From Thermoplasmata archaeon (lineage in GTDB: Archaea > Thermoplasmatota > Thermoplasmata > Thermoplasmatales > Thermoplasmataceae): a DNA stretch of 6,117 nt. The stretch lies in NCBI GenBank assembly GCA_021810575.1, contig JAJZIN010000034.1, positions 1 to 6,117 on the forward strand, read 5' to 3'. Shown here piece by piece: positions 1 to 5,662 of the stretch (position 1 is its first letter; every line of letters begins with the position of its first letter). Below the pieces are notes generated by a model, which had not been told where the DNA came from, did not search any database, and saw only the letters and a program-made list of their open reading frames with translations. Both the position numbers and the translations under genes were made by a program.

Positions 1-311
1 CGCTGAAGGAACCAGGAATAGGATTGAGAAAGCTGGAAGGGGGGCACATAATGTCAATTCCTGCACCAAAGGTGCCAAGGATCATAGGAAAGAACGGTTC
101 CATGGTCAATATGGTAAAGGATGCAACGTTCACAAGGATTGTTATAGGACAGAATGGGCTTATATGGATAGACGGACTACCTGAAAACGTGATTGTTGCT
201 TCAGAGGCAATAGGCCTAATAGAAAGTGAAGCGCATGCAACAGGACTGACGGACAGAATTACAGAATTTTTGAAAAGTAAAAAAGGTGAAATTAATGGGA
301 ACACCCAGTGA
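1..311 (+). CDS. rrp4: Exosome complex RNA-binding protein Rrp4 (3' part, C-terminal KH domain)
   Basis: This is the C-terminal 102 residues of Rrp4; the gene begins before the window and its codons are in phase from base 3. Rrp4 sits in the S1/KH cap on top of the archaeal exosome ring and guides RNA 3' ends into the phosphorolytic chamber in the cytoplasm. The visible part starts with LKEPGIG, followed by a K-L-E-G-G-x-I motif typical of the link between the S1 and KH domains. The KH segment then follows, with a G-K-N-G loop at bases 87-98 in the context PRIIGKNGSM and a strand reading IVIGQNGLIWIDG. The N-terminal and S1 domains are outside the window. A TTG at base 24 is an internal leucine and not a start, because the homologous sequence continues upstream to the edge. 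The stop overlaps the start of rrp41 by 17 nt. The identification is firm from family motifs and gene order. Confidence 0.95.
   Translation, partial: LKEPGIGLRKLEGGHIMSIPAPKVPRIIGKNGSMVNMVKDATFTRIVIGQNGLIWIDGLPENVIVASEAIGLIESEAHATGLTDRITEFLKSKKGEINGNTQ
284..289 (+). promoter_or_regulatory. Ribosome binding site of rrp41
   Basis: AGGTGA lies inside the end of rrp4, 5 nt before the ATG at 295. It matches the archaeal anti-Shine-Dalgarno sequence (GGAGGTGAT). It selects the ATG at 295 over the GTG at 286, which lies within the site itself. Confidence 0.8.
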
Positions 312-1047
312 TAAGAAACTGATAAATGAGAATGGATTAAGACTTGACGGAAGAGGAGACGAAGAACTGCGACCTATCAAAATAACAACGAATGTTCTTG
401 AAAGGGCAGACGGAAGCGCTTTCATGGAATGGGGAGGCAACAAGATACTTGTGGCCGTATATGGTCCCAGGGAAGCATACCCAAAGCACACCCAGGATAT
501 TGAAAAAAGTGTTATAAAAGCAAGATACAATATGGCAGCTTTCTCTGTGGACGAGAGAAAGAGGCCGGGACCAGACAGGAGATCAACAGAAATATCCAAG
601 GTAATTTCCGAAGCACTGAACGCAGCAGTTATGGTGGAACAGTTTCCAAGAACGCAAATTGATGTGTTCATAGAGGTCATACAGGCAGATGCAGGAACCA
701 GAATTGCAAGCCTGACAGCAGCTTCAGTTGCCATTGCGTCAGCCGGCATACCGATGAGGGACATGGTAGTAGGATGCTCAGCTGGAAAGGTGGAGGACAG
801 GATAGTCCTTGATCTTTCAAAGGATGAGGATAATTTTGGTCAGGCTGACCTGCCAATGGCTGTGCTTTCAAAGAATAAACAGGTTGTACTGATACAGATG
901 GATGGAGACCTTTCCAAGGAGGAATTCGGGAAAGCTACAGACATGATAATCAAGGCAACTGACAGAATAGCTGAAATTCAGAGAAAGGCGCTCTCTGAAA
1001 AATATAAGATTGAGAATCTATCTGAATCACAGAATGGAGGTGAGTAA
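295..1047 (+). CDS. rrp41: Exosome complex catalytic subunit Rrp41 (RNase PH family)
   Basis: Rrp41 is the active phosphorolytic 3'-5' exoribonuclease subunit of the archaeal exosome. It pairs with Rrp42 to form the hexameric RNase PH-like ring, which releases nucleoside diphosphates and can also add heteropolymeric tails. The 250-residue product has the family's normal length. Visible landmarks are RxDGRGxxELRPI near residues 15-28, the RPGPDRRSTEISK segment with the paired phosphate/RNA-contacting arginines R95-R96, the phosphate-loop motif QADAGTR at 130-136, and the acidic active-site region around D177-D185 ending in ADLPMA. The arginine pair and the late aspartate are intact, so the subunit should be catalytic. 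I chose the ATG at 295 because a clear Shine-Dalgarno site precedes it; the in-frame GTG at 286 would add three residues and overlap that site. It overlaps rrp4 by 17 nt and abuts rrp42 with no gap, suggesting coupled translation. Confidence 0.97.
   Translation: MGTPSDKKLINENGLRLDGRGDEELRPIKITTNVLERADGSAFMEWGGNKILVAVYGPREAYPKHTQDIEKSVIKARYNMAAFSVDERKRPGPDRRSTEISKVISEALNAAVMVEQFPRTQIDVFIEVIQADAGTRIASLTAASVAIASAGIPMRDMVVGCSAGKVEDRIVLDLSKDEDNFGQADLPMAVLSKNKQVVLIQMDGDLSKEEFGKATDMIIKATDRIAEIQRKALSEKYKIENLSESQNGGE
1036..1043 (+). promoter_or_regulatory. Near-perfect ribosome binding site of rrp42
   Basis: GGAGGTGA lies 4 nt before the rrp42 ATG. It is the strongest Shine-Dalgarno match in the window. 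It also encodes the Gly-Gly-Glu C-terminus of Rrp41, so the tail of one exosome subunit is written in the ribosome binding site of its partner. Confidence 0.9.
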
Positions 1048-1833
1048 ATGCCCAAAGATGCAAGTGGAATCTTGTCAGAGATAAAGAAGGGATACATAAG
1101 TAAAAAGTTAAAGGAAGGAAAAAGAGCAGATCAGAGAAAACTCGATGAATTCAGGGCAATCAGGATAGAGCCGAATTTCATTCCGAGAGCACAGGGCTCA
1201 GCATTTGTGAATCTTGGAAAGACTAAAGTTCTTGTAGGTGTGAAGGTAGAATCAGGAGAGCCATTCCCAGATACACCAAATCAGGGGGTTCTGACAACAA
1301 ACGTTGAAATGCTGCCAATGGCATTCCCAACATTTGAACCGGGACCGCCTAATGAGGAATCCATAGAAATAGCAAGGGTTGTTGACAGGGGCATAAGGGA
1401 GAGCAAGATGATAGACCTTGAAAAGCTATGCGTTGAACCAGGTAAGAAAGTAATGATAGTTTTCGTTGATATTGATGTACTGGATTATGACGGGAACCTG
1501 ATAGATGCATGCACAATGGGCGTAGTGACTGCACTGCACACAGCAACATACAAAGTTGATGAAGCATCACCAGAAACAAAACTGCCGGTCAGATCCATGC
1601 CAATATCTGTAACAATGGCGAAAATAGATGACGAACTTGTCTGTGACCCTGATGTTGAAGAGGAACAGATGTCAGATGCCAGATTGACCGTAACATTCAC
1701 AGAAGATGGACATATAAGAGCAATGCAGAAGGGTAACTCAGGTTCATTTTCCATGGATCAGATTAAAAAGGGAATTGACATGTCGGAAGTAGTTGGAAAT
1801 AAAATCAGGGAATACATCAAGCAGGTGATTTAA
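1048..1833 (+). CDS. rrp42: Exosome complex non-catalytic ring subunit Rrp42 (RNase PH family)
   Basis: Rrp42 is the structural partner of Rrp41 in the exosome ring. It lacks phosphorolytic activity of its own but shapes the RNA channel and is needed for Rrp41 activity. The 261-residue product matches the family length. Landmarks are [11 protein letters not shown] near 26-36, [19 protein letters not shown] at 47-65, the diagnostic [20 protein letters not shown] at 96-115, DYDGNLIDA at 146-154, and [19 protein letters not shown] at 199-217. The last stretch occupies the region where Rrp41 has its catalytic ADLPMA; here it is VEEEQMSDA, consistent with an inactive subunit. The ATG at 1048 directly follows the rrp41 stop and sits behind a GGAGGTGA site. 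The gene starts immediately after rrp41, which fits the equimolar stoichiometry of the two proteins. Confidence 0.97.
   Translation: MPKDASGILSEIKKGYISKKLKEGKRADQRKLDEFRAIRIEPNFIPRAQGSAFVNLGKTKVLVGVKVESGEPFPDTPNQGVLTTNVEMLPMAFPTFEPGPPNEESIEIARVVDRGIRESKMIDLEKLCVEPGKKVMIVFVDIDVLDYDGNLIDACTMGVVTALHTATYKVDEASPETKLPVRSMPISVTMAKIDDELVCDPDVEEEQMSDARLTVTFTEDGHIRAMQKGNSGSFSMDQIKKGIDMSEVVGNKIREYIKQVI
1823..1829 (+). promoter_or_regulatory. Ribosome binding site of rpl37ae
   Basis: AGGTGAT lies in the last codons of rrp42, 6 nt before the ATG at 1836. It matches the archaeal Shine-Dalgarno consensus and fixes the start of the ribosomal protein gene. Confidence 0.85.
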
Positions 1834-1835
1834 AA

Positions 1836-2096
1836 ATGTCAAGAAGAACGTTGAAAGTTGGACCAGCGGGCAGATTCGGCCCAAGATACGGTGTTACAGT
1901 AAGGAAAGTATGGAGTGAGATCTACAAGCAGAAGAAGGCGAAATACGAGTGCCCGAAATGCAAGCAGCTGAAAGTTGTCAGGATAGCATCAGGGATCTGG
2001 ACTTGCAGGCACTGCGGATACAAGTTCGCCGGGGGGTCCTACAATCCGGAATTCTCCCAGAGAGTAAAAGAGGAACTGGTAGACAATGCAGTATAA
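1836..2096 (+). CDS. rpl37ae: Large-subunit ribosomal protein L37Ae (eL43)
   Basis: This is an 86-residue zinc-ribbon protein of the archaeal/eukaryotic large ribosomal subunit. The N-terminus has the family signature of a basic start followed by [16 protein letters not shown] (residues 9-24). The zinc site is C39-P-K-C42 and C57-R-H-C60, with G-I-W-T-C-x-x-C-G between and after, and the A-G-G-x-Y segment that follows is also typical. Length and all four cysteines are normal. The start is supported by an AGGTGAT site 6 nt upstream. It lies 2 nt after rrp42 and its end overlaps the start of rpoP by 11 nt. This placement right after the exosome ring genes is the known archaeal superoperon order. 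I see nothing odd in it. Confidence 0.96.
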   Translation: MSRRTLKVGPAGRFGPRYGVTVRKVWSEIYKQKKAKYECPKCKQLKVVRIASGIWTCRHCGYKFAGGSYNPEFSQRVKEELVDNAV

Positions 2097-2220
2097 GTGC
2101 ATAAGATGTGGTCGAATTCTCGAGAAGTCCCTAGGAACCAATGAAATAGAATGCGAGTGTGGTTCCAGGGTTTTCCTGAAGGAAAGACCAAATGTGGAAA
2201 AAGAAGTAAATTCAAGATGA
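2086..2220 (+). CDS. rpoP: DNA-directed RNA polymerase subunit P (Rpb12/Rpc10 homologue)
   Basis: This 44-residue gene was found by reading the frame that overlaps the end of rpl37ae. RpoP is the small zinc-ribbon subunit of archaeal RNA polymerase, the homologue of eukaryotic Rpb12, and helps hold the assembly platform together. The sequence begins MQYKCIRCG, giving the first metal knuckle C5-x-x-C8. The second reads [10 protein letters not shown], so the cysteines are C23 and C25 with one residue between them, where the usual pattern is CPxCG with two. It then ends with the typical basic tail containing KERP. The ATG at 2086 overlaps rpl37ae by 11 nt with no strong Shine-Dalgarno site, so expression probably relies on coupling to the upstream gene. 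The position between L37Ae and the next information-processing gene is the standard one and raises confidence despite the small size. Confidence 0.92.
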   Translation: MQYKCIRCGRILEKSLGTNEIECECGSRVFLKERPNVEKEVNSR

Positions 2221-2229
2221 GCATCCAGC

Positions 2230-3387
2230 ATGGATAAATTCACCCAGTTATCCAACGAAAAACTGTGTATCAGGTGTGCTGGAAGAATTTTTGCAACTGT
2301 GGGTCATACCATGACTAACCTGGATCGTGGTAACCACATTTTATTCACTTCCAGATGTCTGGGATATGAGCTCAATTTTGTTGAAGAGAGATACTGTTCG
2401 TTATGTTCTGGAATATTTCTGGAAATCCCAAAATATGCAGAAGAGATTCAAAGGAGGCTTGCTGGCTTCGAATACCGGACAATCCTTATAGGATCATCAT
2501 TTCCAGCTGATATACTGGAAAAGGAAAAGGTATTACAGGAGAGATATGGCAATCTTGGAGAACCAATAAAAAAGGAATTCAGCCGTGAGCTTGGAAAATA
2601 TTATCTGGATATGACTGGAAAGGAATTTGACAGAACTGATCCGGATATAATGGCAAAGGTGAATGTGGAATACATGTCAATAGAATTCCAGATAAAATCC
2701 CTTCTTATATATGGTATATACAACAAGAATGTACGTGGGATTCCGCAGACAAGATGGATTAAATACTCTGAAAAAACAGATACAGTAGAATCGGTGATCG
2801 GGGAACAGCTCAAAGTGATGGGAAAAGGAAAGGACTATGCGCTCCATGGAGCTGGAAGGGAGGATGTTGACGTCAGGATGCTTGGCAATGGTCGGGAGTT
2901 TGTAATTGAGCTAACGGAACCAAGATTAAGAAGTATAGACCTTAATAAGTTAATGGAAAGCATAAACAAAACAAATCTTGGAGTTGTAGTCTCATCAATG
3001 AGGCCATCAAGCAGGGAGGAGATTAAAAACATCAAGAACGAGAAGCATTACAAGATATACCGCGCAAAACTTGAATCTGGCAAACCTGTTTCATGCGAGG
3101 AATTAAGGGAGATATGTAAGGAATTTAACGGGAAAGTTATATATCAAAGGACACCATTACGAGTTAGCAGTTCCAGATCTGATCTTGTAAGGGAGAGAAG
3201 GATAGCTGAAATGTCAGTGGAATGCAGGGAAAATGGTGATCACATATTAACCATTGAGGCAGAAGCTGGGACATATATCAAGGAGCTCATCAGCGGTGAT
3301 GATGGCAGAACAAGTCCAAGTCTCGCTGAGAAGTTAGGTACCGATATAAGGATCAGGGAACTGGATGTAATAATGATCAAAAGGTGA
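2230..3387 (+). CDS. pus10: tRNA pseudouridine synthase Pus10
   Basis: Pus10 converts uridine to pseudouridine in the T-arm of tRNA (positions 54 and 55 in archaea). The 385-residue product shows the family architecture. An N-terminal zinc region has C13-x-x-C16 and C56-x-x-C59. A THUMP-like RNA-binding region follows, then the synthase domain, with YNKNVRGIPQTRW at 164-176. The catalytic motif is GAGREDVDVRMLG at 207-219, where D212 is the likely nucleophile by analogy with the G-R-x-D of other pseudouridine synthases. Further landmarks are YQRTPLRV at 305-312 and the C-terminal signature EAGTYIKELISGDDGRTSPS at 345-364. The ATG at 2230 is the only reasonable start, because an in-frame stop lies at 2218-2220. 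It follows rpoP by 9 nt without an obvious Shine-Dalgarno site. Its stop codon is embedded in the ribosome binding site of rpl21e, and the rpl21e ATG follows 5 nt after it. All key residues seem present. Confidence 0.96.
   Translation: MDKFTQLSNEKLCIRCAGRIFATVGHTMTNLDRGNHILFTSRCLGYELNFVEERYCSLCSGIFLEIPKYAEEIQRRLAGFEYRTILIGSSFPADILEKEKVLQERYGNLGEPIKKEFSRELGKYYLDMTGKEFDRTDPDIMAKVNVEYMSIEFQIKSLLIYGIYNKNVRGIPQTRWIKYSEKTDTVESVIGEQLKVMGKGKDYALHGAGREDVDVRMLGNGREFVIELTEPRLRSIDLNKLMESINKTNLGVVVSSMRPSSREEIKNIKNEKHYKIYRAKLESGKPVSCEELREICKEFNGKVIYQRTPLRVSSSRSDLVRERRIAEMSVECRENGDHILTIEAEAGTYIKELISGDDGRTSPSLAEKLGTDIRIRELDVIMIKR
3382..3387 (+). promoter_or_regulatory. Ribosome binding site of rpl21e, containing the pus10 stop codon
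   Basis: AGGTGA has its final TGA in frame as the stop codon of pus10, so termination of Pus10 occurs on the rpl21e Shine-Dalgarno site. It is 5 nt before the ATG at 3393 and argues against the in-frame GTG at 3384 and the internal ATG at 3402. Confidence 0.85.
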
Positions 3388-3392
3388 AAAAA

Positions 3393-3689
3393 ATGGTAAA
3401 AATGTCACATGGACCGAGGTCAGGATCAAGAATGACCATGACAAAAAGACTGAAAGATAGGGGAATGCCAAGAATAAATTCATACATGAGAAAATTTGAG
3501 GTAGGAGAATTTGTGGCAGTGAATATAGATCCATCTGTTCATAAGGGAATGCCATTCCATAATTTCCAGGGCTTTACTGGTGTTATTGAGGGCATGCAGG
3601 GAAGATGCTATCTCCTGGGTATAAAGGTGGGTGGAGTGAGAAAGACCATTATCGCCGATCCTGTACATCTGAGAAAAATCAAGGTGTAG
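3393..3689 (+). CDS. rpl21e: Large-subunit ribosomal protein L21e (eL21)
   Basis: This is a 98-residue basic protein of the archaeal/eukaryotic large subunit with an SH3-like barrel. Family landmarks are the N-terminal SHGPRSGSR stretch (residues 5-13), the segment FEVGEFVAVNIDPSVHKGMP, then FQGFTGVIEGMQGRCYLLGI and a C-terminal ADPVHLRKIKV. The length is normal. The ATG at 3393 is chosen from the Shine-Dalgarno site 5 nt before it; the next in-frame ATG, at 3402, would remove three residues and place the site too far away. It starts 5 nt after pus10 and is followed 2 nt later by rpoF. The L21e-RpoF pair is a conserved archaeal arrangement, linking a ribosomal protein with an RNA polymerase subunit. 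Confidence 0.96.
   Translation: MVKMSHGPRSGSRMTMTKRLKDRGMPRINSYMRKFEVGEFVAVNIDPSVHKGMPFHNFQGFTGVIEGMQGRCYLLGIKVGGVRKTIIADPVHLRKIKV
3683..3686 (+). promoter_or_regulatory. Likely ribosome binding site of rpoF
   Basis: GGTG in the last codons of rpl21e lies 5 nt before the ATG at 3692. The match is short, but its place fixes the rpoF start and excludes the upstream in-frame ATG at 3605, which would lie deep inside rpl21e. Confidence 0.6.
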
Positions 3690-3691
3690 GT

Positions 3692-4000
3692 ATGAATATA
3701 AAATATATCACATCTTCAGAGGCCAGGGATTTACTTCAGGATCTGAAGGAAAATTCACCTGAAGAAGCAAAGGAATTTGAATATGTGAGACAGTTTTCCA
3801 GACTCAGCAAGAAGGATGCAGTTGAAGCCGTAAAGAAAATATCTGAGCTTTCTGGGTTTTCAGAGGAAGTTTGTGTAAAGATAGTTGATCTGATGCCATC
3901 CAACATTGAGCAGATGCTTGCAATTTTAAATTCTTATAAACTCACACCAAAAGATGAAGTTTTAAGTAGTATAATTGATTATTTAAAAGAATTGCAGTGA
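3692..4000 (+). CDS. rpoF: DNA-directed RNA polymerase subunit F (Rpb4 homologue)
   Basis: RpoF pairs with RpoE (Rpb7) to form the stalk of archaeal RNA polymerase, which aids open-complex formation and contacts nascent RNA. The 102-residue product is acidic and helical, as expected for this family. An N-terminal part contains ITSSEARDLL (6-15). A C-terminal HRDC-like helical domain includes FSRLSKKDAVEAVKKI, GFSEEVCVKIVDLMPS (residues 55-70) and NIEQMLAIL. The frame is open upstream to an ATG at 3605, but those 29 extra codons would read through rpl21e out of frame and do not resemble the family. The ATG at 3692, 2 nt after the rpl21e stop and preceded by GGTG, is the real start. DUF655 follows after 4 nt. 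Its neighbours match the conserved L21e-RpoF-DUF655-KsgA order. Confidence 0.94.
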   Translation: MNIKYITSSEARDLLQDLKENSPEEAKEFEYVRQFSRLSKKDAVEAVKKISELSGFSEEVCVKIVDLMPSNIEQMLAILNSYKLTPKDEVLSSIIDYLKELQ

Positions 4001-4004
4001 TAAC

Positions 4005-4553
4005 ATGGAAGAATATGCTTTCATTCTGGATGTTCTAATGCAGGGTAGGTCTACAGATCATTCATATAGCAGGACACCTCTTGTTTTCGGTTTGGGGGAG
4101 ACTGAGTTCAAGCTTCTGGAAATGATTCCAAAGGAAGGTGCGATTCTGACAGTTGGTGACAAGGTATATATTGGAAAGGACCTCCAGAAGAGGGATAAGA
4201 TCATGACTGTGAAACGCAGAATAGGATATGAGGAATTATCATCGTCTGCAGTAACTGAATTGCCATATATACTTGAAAATATTGTAAAGGAGAATGAGAA
4301 AAAATACGTTGACTTCTTCAACAGGGCCGAGTCAATCAATTCTAGAATGCACACTCTTGAACTTCTTCCAGGACTGGGAAATAAAACCATGTGGTCAATC
4401 ATTGACGAAAGGAAGAAGAAGCCATTTGAATCATTCAAGGACCTTACAGACAGGGTAAAAACGGTTCATCATCCTGAAAAGATGATCGCGGTTAGGATTG
4501 CGCAGGAAATTGACGGGAAGAACGAAAAATACAGGATTTTTGTTAAGCAATGA
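4005..4553 (+). CDS. DUF655 family nucleic-acid-binding protein
   Basis: This 182-residue protein belongs to the archaeal DUF655 family, whose biochemical function I do not know to be established. The N-terminal half begins EEYAFILDVL and continues through a strand-rich region (about 5-75) with FGLGETEFKLLEM and a V-G-D-K-V-Y-I-G turn, typical of an OB/S1-like fold. The C-terminal half has a helix-hairpin-helix element at about 117-151, reading LELLPGLGNKTMW and then a FESFKDLTDRV helix; HhH elements bind nucleic-acid backbones without sequence preference. These two parts suggest an RNA- or DNA-binding role. Its constant position between rpoF and ksgA suggests work on rRNA or transcription. 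The ATG at 4005 lies 4 nt after rpoF; GTGAT at 3997-4001 may act as a weak Shine-Dalgarno site. Its stop overlaps the ksgA start in an ATGA. Confidence 0.9.
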   Translation: MEEYAFILDVLMQGRSTDHSYSRTPLVFGLGETEFKLLEMIPKEGAILTVGDKVYIGKDLQKRDKIMTVKRRIGYEELSSSAVTELPYILENIVKENEKKYVDFFNRAESINSRMHTLELLPGLGNKTMWSIIDERKKKPFESFKDLTDRVKTVHHPEKMIAVRIAQEIDGKNEKYRIFVKQ

Positions 4554-5266
4554 AGCTTTATACAGAAAAATATGGGCAGGTCCTGTTGAGGGACAAGAAT
4601 ATCGCGCAGATAGAGATTTCAAATCTTGATGAGGCAGAAAAAGTTCTTGAAATTGGTCCGGGAGAAGGATTCTTAACGCAGTTTCTTCTTGAAAAATATC
4701 CAAAGGTAACAGTTGTGGAATCTGATCATAGATTTGTGGATATTCTCAGGGTAAAATTTTTTGATTATATTGAACATGGTCATCTAGAGATCATACACGG
4801 AGATTTCCTTGAATATGCGGAATTAACACAGGATCAGATAATAGGCAATGTGCCTTACCACATTTCCTCAAAAATTGTCCAGAAATTATCTACAATGAGA
4901 TTCAACAAGGCTGTCCTCATGTTCCAGAGTGAATTTGCAACAACCCTGATGGCAAAGCCTTCCACAAAGGAATATACAAGAATGACTGTATTCGCCTATC
5001 TCAACTTCAACATTGACTTTATCAGGCTTGTTTCAAGAAACAGCTTCTCCCCTGTTCCGGGTGTAGATAGTGCTATAATATCCCTGAAAAACCATGATAA
5101 TTTTCCAGATCTTGACAGGAATTTTGCAGAAATAAAACTGAGGCAGATGTTCTCTCAGAAAAGAAAGAAGCTCAAGAACGTGATCGAAAACTGCCCCGCA
5201 GAATTCCAGGAGAACCGGGTCGATCAACTGCCACCGGAATCAATCGTGACTTTATTACGTAATTAA
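4550..5266 (+). CDS. ksgA: rRNA small-subunit adenine-N6,N6 dimethyltransferase KsgA/Dim1
   Basis: KsgA/Dim1 uses S-adenosylmethionine to dimethylate two adjacent adenosines in the 3'-terminal helix of 16S rRNA late in small-subunit assembly. The 238-residue product shows the Rossmann methyltransferase motifs. YGQVLLRDKNIA (8-19) replaces the usual GQ-x-F-L-x-D-x-N. Motif I is VLEIGPGEGFLTQFLL (32-47), the acidic ends of strands 2 and 3 are E57 and D85, and the catalytic IGNVPYHISS (98-107) is an N-x-P-Y motif with V in place of the commoner L. Next come MFQSEFATTLMA, a PST-KEYTRMTVFA segment, FSPVPGVDSAI and the basic FSQKRKKLKN. At 238 residues it is about 30-40 shorter than typical KsgA. 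The missing length appears to come from the C-terminal helical domain, while the active site is complete. It starts in a 4-nt ATGA overlap with DUF655 without a Shine-Dalgarno site, implying reinitiation. It is the last recognisable gene of the run. Confidence 0.95.
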   Translation: MKLYTEKYGQVLLRDKNIAQIEISNLDEAEKVLEIGPGEGFLTQFLLEKYPKVTVVESDHRFVDILRVKFFDYIEHGHLEIIHGDFLEYAELTQDQIIGNVPYHISSKIVQKLSTMRFNKAVLMFQSEFATTLMAKPSTKEYTRMTVFAYLNFNIDFIRLVSRNSFSPVPGVDSAIISLKNHDNFPDLDRNFAEIKLRQMFSQKRKKLKNVIENCPAEFQENRVDQLPPESIVTLLRN

Positions 5267-5662
5267 TATGAATTCCGGTTTATGCGGGCAATCGACTGGT
5301 CAGATAATTTAGAAACAAAATATCATTCTGCAGGAAGAAGGCTCTAGAAGGGAGGAATTAAAGCTAATAGCTGAGAAAATGTAGAATTGGTTTTTCAATA
5401 CTGTAACCTATGGAATGAAATAAACTCGATAAATCGGTTCCTGTAGTATTTTTGGAAACGATGTTCTTTCGAGACACACAGGACATCGAAAATATGATAA
5501 TGCAATGGATCAAATATCAACCTTTGCCATTCTGGATTATATACAAGTAATAACCTGTATTTTGAAGGATGTTCATTGAATCCTCTAATTCATTAAAAAG
5601 TGATAAAAGAGGCAAATAAAATATTAAATTAAGACGATTAAACAAAATTTATGTTTATAATT
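5267..5662. other. Intergenic region after ksgA, mostly without a supportable gene
   Basis: These roughly 400 bases separate the plus-strand run from the minus-strand micro-protein gene. Short plus-strand ATG frames exist at 5269 (14 codons) and 5282 (21 codons), but they lack a ribosome site or family motifs. A minus-strand frame stays open for 64 codons (5395-5589) without an ATG or GTG start; its reading is rich in aromatic and basic residues, and I cannot assign it. Runs of five T at 5391-5395 and 5449-5453 could serve as archaeal termination signals for the ksgA transcript. The last 45 bases, about 5617-5662, are extremely A/T-rich and give T-runs on the minus strand just after the micro-protein stop, where that transcript could end. 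I see no tRNA, no insertion-sequence ends and no direct repeats. Confidence 0.6.
5433..5488 (+). other. Two overlapping, mutually exclusive hairpins downstream of ksgA
   Basis: The first stem pairs ATCGGTTCC (5433-5441) with GGAAACGAT (5454-5462), eight of nine positions complementary, around a 12-nt loop that ends in T5. The second pairs CGATGTTCT (5459-5467) with AGGACATCG (5480-5488), eight Watson-Crick pairs and one G-U, also with a 12-nt loop. Both use CGAT at 5459-5462, so they cannot form together. The G-U pair works only in plus-strand RNA. It may be part of the 3' end of the ksgA transcript or a chance structure. Confidence 0.3.

Noticed and set aside
24..26. TTG as the start codon of the first gene
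   Set aside because: The Rrp4 homology continues upstream of this codon (LKEPGIG) to the window edge, so the gene is cut by the window and the TTG is internal.
216..764. Long minus-strand open frame (182 codons) opposite rrp41
   Set aside because: It is antisense to a firmly identified rrp41, its reading is serine/leucine-rich without family motifs, and it extends over the rrp4/rrp41 junction. It is a shadow of the coding strand.
3605..3691. N-terminal extension of RpoF from the ATG at 3605
   Set aside because: The 29 extra codons lie within rpl21e in another frame, lack family resemblance, and the ATG at 3692 has a proper GGTG site and spacing.
4058..4438. Minus-strand open frame (126 codons) opposite the DUF655 gene
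   Set aside because: It mirrors the codon periodicity of a real plus-strand gene, has no ribosome site and shows low-complexity serine/phenylalanine stretches.
5282..5347. Plus-strand 21-codon frame MRAIDWSDNLETK... just after ksgA
   Set aside because: It has no Shine-Dalgarno site, no recognisable motif and ends quickly at TAG. The frame is within the range expected by chance; HemK, often next in this cluster, does not start like this.
5349..5362. Purine-rich GGGAGGAATTAAAG resembling a ribosome binding site
   Set aside because: No reading frame of useful length follows; the next ATG (5379) is directly followed by TAG.
5461..5550. Plus-strand 29-codon frame starting MFFRDTQDIEN
   Set aside because: No ribosome site precedes it, it overlaps the hairpin region and the minus-strand open frame, and it shows no motif. 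It is most likely chance in AT-rich spacer DNA.
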